Below are positions 1 to 6,435 of a stretch of 10,598 nucleotides of DNA, piece after piece (the first letter of the stretch is position 1; each line of letters opens with the position of its first letter). Origin of the DNA: an uncultured Oscillibacter sp. (GTDB lineage: Bacteria; Bacillota; Clostridia; Oscillospirales; Oscillospiraceae); contig CAMMCS010000057.1 of assembly GCA_946494635.1 (NCBI GenBank), forward strand, positions 1-10,598. The letters are read 5' to 3'. Position numbers and translations under genes: made by a program. The notes under the pieces are model-generated. The model did no database searches and was not told where the DNA came from. It worked only from the letters and a program-made list of their open reading frames with translations.

Positions 1-372
1 GCGGCCCCAGAAGCAGGTCAGGAAGATCCCCGCCGCCACCGCCGCCGTCGCCACCGCCGCCGTCACGGCGATGAGGGCCTGTCTCCGCCGCCATCGCCGC
101 TTGAAGCGCCGCAGGGGCTCCGCCCCCTCCGGCTCCGCCGGCAGCTCCGTCTCCCGCCGGCGGCGCCGGCAGAGGTCCACCCAGGCGTTTCTGGCGATGG
201 TGAACAGCCATGCCCGGACATCGCCCCGGCCGTCGAACCGGCCCACCGCCCGCAGGGCCCGGGCGAACGTCTCCTGGGCGATCTCCTCGGCCAGGTGTTC
301 GTTTTGAGAGAGTCCCCGGACATAGCGGTAGACGTCCCGGAAGTACAGGCGGTAGATGGTCTCAAAGTCCAA
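1..372 (-). CDS. ECF sigma factor region 2 joined to a membrane segment (3' end outside window)
   Basis: The visible 124 codons start at a TTG (372-370) preceded by a strong GGGGGAGG ribosome site; the first ATG lies much further inside, so TTG is preferred. Residues 1-75 read as sigma-70 region 2: YRLYFRDVYRYVRGL, the AEEIAQETFARAL core-binding helix, then DVRAWLFTIARNAWVDLCRR, the helix that normally contacts the -10 element. ECF factors then have a short linker and region 4 (-35 recognition). Here an acidic linker (E74-E85) leads to a very basic stretch (RRFKRRWRRR, 88-97) and a hydrophobic segment at about 99-119, typical of a membrane anchor, before the window ends. No region 4 is visible. 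The basic-plus-TM part resembles the middle of zinc-finger anti-sigma proteins usually encoded just downstream. It may be a natural fusion or deletion product, or a membrane-tethered regulator. Region 2 is certain; the function of the whole protein is not. Confidence 0.75.
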   Translation of the reverse strand, partial: MDFETIYRLYFRDVYRYVRGLSQNEHLAEEIAQETFARALRAVGRFDGRGDVRAWLFTIARNAWVDLCRRRRRETELPAEPEGAEPLRRFKRRWRRRQALIAVTAAVATAAVAAGIFLTCFWGR

Positions 373-396
373 GGTCCTCCCCCCTTTCACTGAATC

Positions 397-423
397 AACG
401 CACGGCGGACCCCAAACGTTACA
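397..423 (-). promoter_or_regulatory. ECF-type promoter of the sigma-like gene
   Basis: On the minus strand TGTAAC (423-418), a 17-nt spacer and CGTT (400-397) match the ECF promoter pattern (TGTAAC/TGAAAC, 16-17 nt, CGxx). Transcription would start close to 390, giving a short leader of about 20 nt before the TTG start. ECF genes are commonly autoregulated through such a site; autoregulation here is inference. Confidence 0.55.
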
Positions 424-455
424 GATCCCCGGCGGAAATTTCCGCCGGGGATCTG
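422..455. terminator. Perfect 17-bp inverted repeat between two minus-strand genes
   Basis: Positions 422-438 and 439-455 are exact reverse complements, giving a 17-bp dyad with centre AAATTT. It lies 29 nt past the stop of the stalk-domain gene (484-1485) and directly abuts the -35 of the next gene's promoter. A terminator hairpin for the upstream gene is the simplest reading, although the U-tract is poor (only GTTT a few bases later). An operator role is possible. Confidence 0.5.
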
Positions 456-483
456 GGAACGCAATGTTTCAGCCGCATGGGGC

Positions 484-1485
484 TCAGTCCGCCAGGTACA
501 GGTCCAGGGCCCGGAGCAGGGCGGACTGGGAGACGTAGGTGGTGCCGTTTTCCTTCACGCAGGTACCATAGAGCTCGGAGGTGCTGCCGTCGCTGTTGAC
601 CACGGAGACGGCTCCGCCGGGTGTGGCTGTCATCAGCGTCTCGCCGGTCAGTCCCGCGGGCTTCACCATCTCATCGCCGTAGGAGATCACGGCGCCCAGC
701 TGGGCGTCCCAGTGGACCTTCATCCCCAGGGCCTCCGCCACCGCGCGGATGGGAAGCAGGGTATCGCCGTCATCGGTGGTGCGGATCTTTCGGGTGGTGA
801 CCTGGCCGTTGACGGACACATAGCCGTCCTCCGTCACACTGACATAGCCCCGGTATTCATAGGGGAACACCAGCACCTTCTCCGGCTCCCCCTGGGAGTC
901 GGACCACACCAGGATGCGGGTGCCGGGGATCAGGTCCTCCAGCCGGACGATGTTCTTCGTCAGGTAGGGGGTCAGCGTCGCCTCGTCGGTGATCTTCAGG
1001 GTGGTGCCGTCGGTGGCGGTGACCTCGGTCCAGGTCAGGGCCGGGGTGGGATAGATGGCCGCCATGGCCTGGGGCGTCACGGAGACGATCTCATAGAACT
1101 GGGGCACAGCGTAGTCGGCGGGGATGTTGCCCAGGATCAGGATGGCCGTGGCGTGGGGCGGCAGGCTCATGGTCATGGCAGGCCCCACCCAGGCATAGAT
1201 GGTGTCGCCGTCCTCCAGGTCCTGGATGTCCATGGGGTCACCGGTGACGGCGTCCAGGCAGATGATGGACTCGCCGTGGAGGATCACCTCGCTGTAGGCG
1301 GCACTCTCACTGGAGTTCTGCACCAGCAGGCCGCCGCCGTCCAGCCAGGTCAGGGTGCCCCACACCTGGACAGGGCCGGGCCGGGCAGCAGCCTCATCAT
1401 CAGAGGTCTCCGCCGCCGCGGCGGGGATCGTCAGCAGGGCAGCGCAGAGGATCAGGGACAGGCATTGCAGAATTCGCTTTTTCAT
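484..1485 (-). CDS. Secreted protein with copper-amine-oxidase-like (stalk) domain
   Basis: 333 aa. It begins with a Sec signal peptide (MKKR basic start, hydrophobic core to about residue 20, AAAA|E cleavage near 25). Residues 38-122 form a beta-rich part containing the DAVTGDPMDIQDLEDGDTIY segment and YAWVGPAMTMSLPP, a pattern familiar from clostridial 'stalk domain' exported proteins. Residues 150-210 look like a second related beta domain. Residues about 212-272 match the copper amine oxidase N-terminal-like domain: short strand VSVNGQV, then LLPIRAVAEALGMKVHWD. Despite the family name there is no amine oxidase catalytic domain. Such domains sit on the outer cell surface, probably binding wall or ligand; the ligand is unknown. 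The ATG at 1485 has an AAGGA ribosome site about 11 nt upstream. It is a single-gene unit on the minus strand, followed by the dyad at 422-455. Confidence 0.85.
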   Translation of the reverse strand: MKKRILQCLSLILCAALLTIPAAAAETSDDEAAARPGPVQVWGTLTWLDGGGLLVQNSSESAAYSEVILHGESIICLDAVTGDPMDIQDLEDGDTIYAWVGPAMTMSLPPHATAILILGNIPADYAVPQFYEIVSVTPQAMAAIYPTPALTWTEVTATDGTTLKITDEATLTPYLTKNIVRLEDLIPGTRILVWSDSQGEPEKVLVFPYEYRGYVSVTEDGYVSVNGQVTTRKIRTTDDGDTLLPIRAVAEALGMKVHWDAQLGAVISYGDEMVKPAGLTGETLMTATPGGAVSVVNSDGSTSELYGTCVKENGTTYVSQSALLRALDLYLAD

Positions 1486-1513
1486 ATTCGTTCATCCTTT
1501 CCAATGCTTCCGG

Positions 1514-1546
1514 GGAGCATCTGCTCCATTTGTCCGTTCAGACGGA
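1514..1546 (-). promoter_or_regulatory. Two small hairpins in the leader of the stalk-protein gene
   Basis: GGAGCA/TGCTCC (1514-1519 with 1522-1527, 2-nt loop) and TCCGT/ACGGA (1533-1537 with 1542-1546, 4-nt loop) lie 29-61 nt upstream of the start at 1485. I could not find a convincing -35/-10 pair for this gene in the upstream sequence. The hairpins are real in the sequence; a regulatory role is guesswork. Confidence 0.3.
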
Positions 1547-1556
1547 GGGCCCCGGG

Positions 1557-1586
1557 AAAAAGTTCCCGGCCGGAGGGGAACTTTTT
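1557..1586. terminator. 11-bp hairpin with A-run and T-run arms
   Basis: 1557-1567 (AAAAAGTTCCC) pairs perfectly with 1576-1586, with an 8-nt loop. The A5/T5 ends make it a plausible bidirectional intrinsic terminator. It could stop transcripts arriving from typA (minus strand) before the stalk-protein gene. It lies more than 370 nt beyond typA, so it may instead be part of an interspersed repeat. Confidence 0.5.
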
Positions 1587-1914
1587 GCAAACATTTTGGG
1601 GGCGCCGGAGGCGTCCCTTCCATGCCGCTCTTGTGGGGCGGCGTTCCCGGAGGCTCACGGCTGGCCCCCGGCGTGCAGGGGCGGTGAGCCGCCGCCCGGG
1701 ATGAAAGCGGGCTGCCGGGCAGCCGCCCACCTGCCCGCCGGGGCTCCCACCCAGCGGGCCGATGCCGGCAGAAGGCGGATTGCCCTGCGGGGGCAAGACT
1801 GCGCCCGCAGGCGCATGTCTGGGCCAGCCGCCCGGAGGGATGCTCCCAGGCGGAGACGTCCCCTGGGGTGTCGGATCCTGCGGATACGGCGGGATCCCGG
1901 CAGGCAAGCGAACA
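1587..1914. other. GC-rich intergenic stretch without a supported gene
   Basis: Very GC-rich sequence with several short dyads, for example GGCGG/CCGCC at 1680-1693 and GCTGCC/GGCAGC around 1711-1723. All frames are open for long stretches because stop codons are rare at this composition. The translations are Pro/Gly/Arg-rich, have no recognisable domain, and show no ribosome site. I see no gene and no promoter in it. Confidence 0.5.
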
Positions 1915-1945
1915 GGCCCCGGCCCCCTCTCCGGGGGCCAGGGCC
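1915..1945 (-). terminator. Hairpin just downstream of typA
   Basis: Arms 1915-1927 and 1933-1945 pair over 13 bp with a 5-nt loop. The one non-Watson-Crick position (1920/1940) is C-A on the plus strand but G-U on the minus strand, so the structure is better in RNA from the typA strand. It starts 15 nt past the typA stop. There is no U-tract, so termination may be weak or the hairpin may protect the 3' end. Confidence 0.5.
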
Positions 1946-1960
1946 CATGCAATGGCCGAT

Positions 1961-3853
<1,893 letters not shown>

Positions 3854-3862
3854 CGTACAAGC

Positions 3863-3881
3863 GTTTTGCCTTTGGCAAAAC
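3863..3881 (-). promoter_or_regulatory. Hairpin in the typA leader
   Basis: GTTTTGCC (3863-3870) and GGCAAAAC (3874-3881) pair perfectly around a TTT/AAA loop. It lies between the leader mini-ORF and typA. It has no following U-tract beyond its own arm, so it is not a classical terminator. Confidence 0.45.
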
Positions 3882-3904
3882 CTTGGCGGAGGCGGAATTC
3901 ACTG

Positions 3905-3940
3905 CACAGCCGTTGGCAGCTTTGCTGCCCTGCGGCTGTG
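3905..3940 (-). promoter_or_regulatory. Two-part stem-loop in the typA leader
   Basis: An outer 8-bp stem, CACAGCCG (3905-3912) with CGGCTGTG (3933-3940), encloses a 6-bp stem, GGCAGC (3915-3920) with GCTGCC (3924-3929), with a short asymmetric internal loop. It is a stable element, centrally placed in the long leader, consistent with a structured regulatory RNA. The function is unknown. Confidence 0.5.
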
Positions 3941-3988
3941 GCGTGCCCCTTGCGGGTGCTTCCGCCGGGCATTTCTATCAAACGGGGT

Positions 3989-4014
3989 CCCCGCAGGGCG
4001 TCAGCCCTGTGGGG
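3989..4014 (-). promoter_or_regulatory. Hairpin with the mini-ORF stop codon in its loop
   Basis: Arms 3989-3999 and 4004-4014 form an 11-bp stem with one non-Watson-Crick position (3993/4010); the 4-nt loop on the transcribed strand is TGAC. The TGA (4003-4001) is exactly the stop codon of the leader mini-ORF. A ribosome terminating there would hold the stem open, the layout expected of a translation-coupled switch. A regulatory role is inference. Confidence 0.5.
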
Positions 4015-4075
4015 CAGCCTTCCCGTGGTCAACGCAGGCGATGATGGCGACGTTTCTCGCGTGCTCGCTCTGCAT
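4001..4075 (-). CDS. 24-codon leader ORF copied from the typA 5' end
   Basis: The ATG at 4075 has AGGAG 9 nt upstream, identical in spacing to typA. The peptide begins MQSEHARNVAIIACVDHGK, matching 16 of the first 19 TypA residues (changes N3S, L6A, H14C), then reads AAPQG and stops at TGA 4003-4001. It therefore carries most of a P-loop but lacks the Thr that binds Mg/GTP and cannot be a GTPase. It lies inside the predicted typA mRNA, about 290 nt before typA. It could be a remnant of a tandem typA duplication (pseudogene) or a retained leader peptide. Of the codon differences, some are silent (GAA/GAG, CAT/CAC, GTC/GTT, GGC/GGG), and the central stretch from codon 7 to codon 13 is identical at DNA level. 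Translation is likely from the ribosome site; function is unproven. Confidence 0.45.
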   Translation of the reverse strand: MQSEHARNVAIIACVDHGKAAPQG

Positions 4076-4144
4076 AGTTTTCTTCTCCTTCTTCGATAGC
4101 AAGGCCACGCCAGGGCCCCGCGCAGCGGGGCGCGCCGGACGGCG
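4023..4144 (-). repeat. Leader copy of the 122-nt direct duplication
   Basis: Second copy of the typA start region (see 3732-3853), about 86% identical, keeping the ribosome site, ATG and leader hairpin (GCCCCGC with GCGGGGC). Similarity ends abruptly at the P-loop lysine on one side and past the GCGCGCC/CGGC sequence on the other. Confidence 0.85.
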
Positions 4145-4198
4145 GGCCGATATACGCAGCCCTCCTGCCGGCTGGAAGGAATTTGCACACAATTTTGC

Positions 4199-4227
4199 AT
4201 TATATGCCGTTCTTTCCAGATTTGCAA
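4199..4227 (-). promoter_or_regulatory. Sigma-A promoter of typA
   Basis: On the minus strand TTGCAA (4227-4222), a 17-nt spacer and TATAAT (4204-4199). It sits in the only AT-rich patch of the intergenic region. Predicted start near 4192, giving a leader of about 408 nt that includes the mini-ORF and all leader hairpins. Confidence 0.75.
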
Positions 4228-4402
4228 GCCGTTCCCCTGTACTTTTTCAAAAAAATCCGGCTGTTTTTGCAATTTTCAGCAAAAAGCAGGAGGGCAAGTG
4301 GCCGCCGTCCTCAGTTTTCGGCAATTTTTCAGGGCGCTTCAGAAAGTAATACCTCTCCAAAAGTTCCCGCCGGAACGCCGCCGGATTTGGCGGTTCCGGA
4401 CA

Positions 4403-4432
4403 TTGACGCCGCTCTCCGTCCGCTTCTATAAT
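4403..4432 (+). promoter_or_regulatory. Sigma-A promoter of serA
   Basis: TTGACG (4403-4408), 18-nt spacer, TATAAT (4427-4432). Predicted start at about 4438-4440, 84-86 nt before the serA start codon. Confidence 0.75.
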
Positions 4433-4486
4433 AGAAGATGCTGCGGCGGAAGCGGCGCCAGCGCTGCACGTTCCCCCGCAAGTACC

Positions 4487-4504
4487 GTGGTCCGCTGGGA
4501 CCAC
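4487..4504 (+). promoter_or_regulatory. Hairpin next to the serA ribosome site
   Basis: GTGGTCC (4487-4493) pairs perfectly with GGACCAC (4498-4504) across a 4-nt loop, ending 5 nt before the GGAGG ribosome site (4510-4514). It could affect translation start. The leader is too short for a T-box and I see no T-box consensus. Confidence 0.4.
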
Positions 4505-4523
4505 CCAATGGAGGCATTCTGCC

Positions 4524-5690
4524 ATGTATCGTGTAAAAACATTCAACAAGATCTCTCCTGTCGGTCTGAGCCGCCTGGATCCGGAGCTGTACACCGTCTC
4601 CGATTCGGCGGCAGACGAGGATGCCATTCTGGTCCGCTCTGCAAAACTGCTGGACTATGACTTCCCGAAAAACCTCCTGGCGATTGCCAGGGCCGGCGCC
4701 GGCGTCAACAACATCCCCCTGGACCGCTGCTCGGAGGCCGGCATCGTGGTGTTCAACACCCCCGGTGCCAACGCCAACGCCGTGAAGGAGCTGGTGCTGT
4801 GCGCCATGCTGATGGGCTCCCGGGACGTGGACGGGGGCATTCAGTGGGTACGGGATCAGGTGGCCTCCGGTGTGGATGTGACCACCGTTGTGGAAAAGGG
4901 CAAGGCCGCCTTCATCGGGCCGGAGCTGTACCGGAAGACCTTGGGTGTCATCGGCCTGGGGGCCATCGGGTCTCTTGTTGCCAATATCGCGCTGTCCCTC
5001 GGCATGGATGTTTACGGCTATGATCCCTTCCTGTCCGTGGACGCGGCGCTGCGGCTGGACCGGCACATCCATGTGGTGAAGGACATCAACGAGCTTTACA
5101 AGCGGGCGGACTATATCACCATTCACATCCACTACACCAAGGACACGGAGCGCATGATCAACGCCAAGGCCATCGGCGCCATGAAGCGGGGCGTCCGGTT
5201 CATCAACCTGGCCCGGGGCGAGATCGTGGATGACGATGCCATGCTGGCAGCCCTGGATACCGGCCGGGTGGCAGCCTATGTGACGGATTTCCCCAACAAC
5301 CGCCTGGTGGGCGCGCCCCACGTCATCGCCATGCCCCATCTGGGCGCCTCCACGCCGGAGAGCGAACAGAACTGCGCCGTCATGGCGGTGGATGAGCTGC
5401 GGGACTATCTGGAAAACGGCAATATCCGCAACAGCGTGAACCTGCCCGCTGTCAGCCAGGAGCGCAGCGGCGCCTGCCGGCTGTGCCTGATTCACAAAAA
5501 TGTCCCCGCCATGCTGGCGGGCATCACCACACTGCTGTCCCGGGACGGCATCAACGTGGAGAACCTGAGCAACAAATCCCGGGGAGACTACGCCTATACC
5601 ATCGTGGATCTGAGCGCCCCGGCGGACCAGTCCGTCATCGACGAGGTGACTGCCCTGGAAAATGTGATCCGGGTCCGGGTCATCCGCTGA
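4524..5690 (+). CDS. serA: D-3-phosphoglycerate dehydrogenase, ACT-domain type
   Basis: 388 aa. It oxidises 3-phosphoglycerate to 3-phosphohydroxypyruvate with NAD, the first step of serine synthesis in the cytosol. The N-terminal substrate-domain part contains RAGAGVNNIPLDRC (56-69) and the phosphate-binding NTPGANANAVKEL. The Rossmann motif is GLGAIG (144-149) with Asp167 in YGYDPF as the likely NAD ribose ligand. Catalytic Arg231 lies in NLARGE and catalytic His272 in MPHLGAST. The third catalytic position, usually Glu a few residues after DFP, reads N258-N259 here. An ACT domain occupies about 318-388, the usual site of serine feedback. The ATG has GGAGG 9 nt upstream. The gene stands alone between its own promoter and a perfect terminator, without serC beside it. 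Another 2-hydroxyacid dehydrogenase specificity is possible but less likely. Confidence 0.92.
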   Translation: MYRVKTFNKISPVGLSRLDPELYTVSDSAADEDAILVRSAKLLDYDFPKNLLAIARAGAGVNNIPLDRCSEAGIVVFNTPGANANAVKELVLCAMLMGSRDVDGGIQWVRDQVASGVDVTTVVEKGKAAFIGPELYRKTLGVIGLGAIGSLVANIALSLGMDVYGYDPFLSVDAALRLDRHIHVVKDINELYKRADYITIHIHYTKDTERMINAKAIGAMKRGVRFINLARGEIVDDDAMLAALDTGRVAAYVTDFPNNRLVGAPHVIAMPHLGASTPESEQNCAVMAVDELRDYLENGNIRNSVNLPAVSQERSGACRLCLIHKNVPAMLAGITTLLSRDGINVENLSNKSRGDYAYTIVDLSAPADQSVIDEVTALENVIRVRVIR

Positions 5691-5720
5691 GGCCTTTTCG
5701 GGCGCTTTCCCGCAGGGCAT

Positions 5721-5752
5721 AAAACGGGCCGCCGAAGCCGGCGGCCCGTTTT
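5721..5752 (+). terminator. Intrinsic terminator of serA
   Basis: AAAACGGGCCGCCG (5721-5734) pairs perfectly with 5739-5752 around loop AAGC; the 14-bp stem ends in TTTT. The A-run on the other arm makes it potentially bidirectional. Confidence 0.9.
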
Positions 5753-5757
5753 CCGCA

Positions 5758-5786
5758 TTGACAGCCGGAGGAAAAGCGGGTACAAT
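5758..5786 (+). promoter_or_regulatory. Strong sigma-A promoter of the tRNA unit
   Basis: TTGACA (5758-5763), 17-nt spacer, TACAAT (5781-5786), near consensus as usual for stable-RNA genes. Transcription should begin at about 5793, some 86 nt before the tRNA. Confidence 0.85.
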
Positions 5787-5792
5787 GACAGA

Positions 5793-5878
5793 GGTCAGCC
5801 GCTGTTCCTCCCCAGCCTCCGTACGGCAGCAAGGCGGCATGACACGCGTTGCAGAAAAGCGAATCACATCATGGATAA
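5793..5878 (+). ncRNA. Structured 5' leader of the tRNA-Arg transcript
   Basis: GTCA-GCCGC (5794-5802) can pair with GCGGC-a-TGAC (5834-5843), a 9-bp stem with one bulged A, and CCGTACGG (5819-5826) is a dyad in its interior. The stretch GGCAGCAAGGCGG.CATGACACGCG faintly recalls the 3' half of bacterial 4.5S RNA, but the conserved SRP tip (GGAA tetraloop with its flanks) is absent, so I do not call SRP RNA. AGCCTCCGTA at 5814-5823 repeats the junction and first nine bases of the tRNA (5878-5887). Most likely a 5' extension removed by RNase P. Confidence 0.3.
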
Positions 5879-5956
5879 GCCTCCGTAGCTCAGCTGGATA
5901 GCAGCGTTCGCCTCCTAAGCGAAAGGTCGGCAGTTCGAATCTGCCCGGGGGTGCCA
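5879..5956 (+). tRNA. tRNA-Arg (anticodon CCT)
   Basis: Cloverleaf: acceptor GCCTCCG (5879-5885) with CGGGGGT (5946-5952), anticodon stem TTCGC/GCGAA with loop CTCCTAA (anticodon CCT, reads AGG), T arm GGCAG-TTCGAAT-CTGCC, discriminator G and encoded CCA (5954-5956). The D arm is odd: GCTC is followed by AGCTGGATA and GCAGC instead of the usual GAGC, so the stem needs a bulged C or a C-C mismatch. Single-gene unit with its own promoter and terminator. Confidence 0.92.
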
Positions 5957-5994
5957 AAAAGGAAGGCATGACCTTTGGTCATGCCTTCCTTTTT
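5956..5994 (+). terminator. Intrinsic terminator of tRNA-Arg
   Basis: 5956-5973 pairs perfectly with 5977-5994 (18 bp, loop TTT), ending in five T. The first A of the stem is the A of the encoded CCA, so the terminator abuts the mature tRNA directly. Confidence 0.93.
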
Positions 5995-6305
5995 GGTTTT
6001 CGCGGGCTGTTGGCCCGCTTCCCCCTTTGGGATTTCAATGCTCGGAATGGCAAAGCCATCCCTCCGTCAAGATTTTCGCCTGGGAGGAAATTTCTTGTAC
6101 GGTGCACGCACGACGCAGCTCAGAAGCGCCATTGGATGGTTCTCCTGCAATGATACTGCCAATCCAAAACATCAATTTTAGCCGTCCCCTCCGCCCCGGC
6201 GCAAGTGTCCTCCCGCTTGCATCGGGTCTTTTTGTCCGGTACGCGCCCCTCCTCCGGCTCGGAGAAAATCGCTGGAATTCGCACGAAACAGGGCGCTGCG
6301 GCGGG
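5995..6305. other. Intergenic stretch without a supported gene
   Basis: Apart from a small hairpin directly after the tRNA terminator (GCGGGC 6002-6007 with GCCCGC 6013-6018) I see no gene. Open frames here lack ribosome sites and recognisable domains. Composition is less GC-rich than the neighbouring genes. Confidence 0.45.
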
Positions 6306-6307
6306 TT

Positions 6308-6337
6308 TTGTGAAGGTAGGGTAAAATTCTCTATAAG
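6308..6337 (+). promoter_or_regulatory. Possible distal promoter of the phosphatase gene
   Basis: TTGTGA (6308-6313), 18-nt spacer, TATAAG (6332-6337). It is a moderate match and would give a leader of about 93 nt. Confidence 0.4.
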
Positions 6338-6352
6338 AGTTTGAAAGCTGCC

Positions 6353-6381
6353 TTGCAGCCGGATTTTGAGAGGTTTATACT
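6353..6381 (+). promoter_or_regulatory. Possible proximal promoter of the phosphatase gene
   Basis: TTGCAG (6353-6358), 17-nt spacer, TATACT (6376-6381). ATACTCC occurs at 6377-6383, overlapping the -10, and again at 6398-6404, exactly 21 nt (two helical turns) apart, as expected of a dimeric operator over the start site. The regulator is unknown. Confidence 0.45.
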
Positions 6382-6435
6382 CCCTTTCTGGAGAGAAATA
6401 CTCCTAAATTTAGACGAATAAGAGGAAGGATCAAC

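Noticed and set aside
4440..4523. T-box riboswitch in front of serA
   Set aside because: The leader is under 90 nt and lacks the T-box consensus; only a simple hairpin is present.
5793..5870. Possible 4.5S/SRP RNA before the tRNA
   Set aside because: Only a loose likeness around GGCAGCAAGGC and ATGACACGCG; the conserved GGAA tip and flanking motif are missing and no separate terminator is present.
4329..5969. 546-codon open frame on the minus strand opposite serA and the tRNA
   Set aside because: It begins inside the tRNA terminator and reads through the antisense of the tRNA (the known spurious GRFELPTF type of translation) and then serA.
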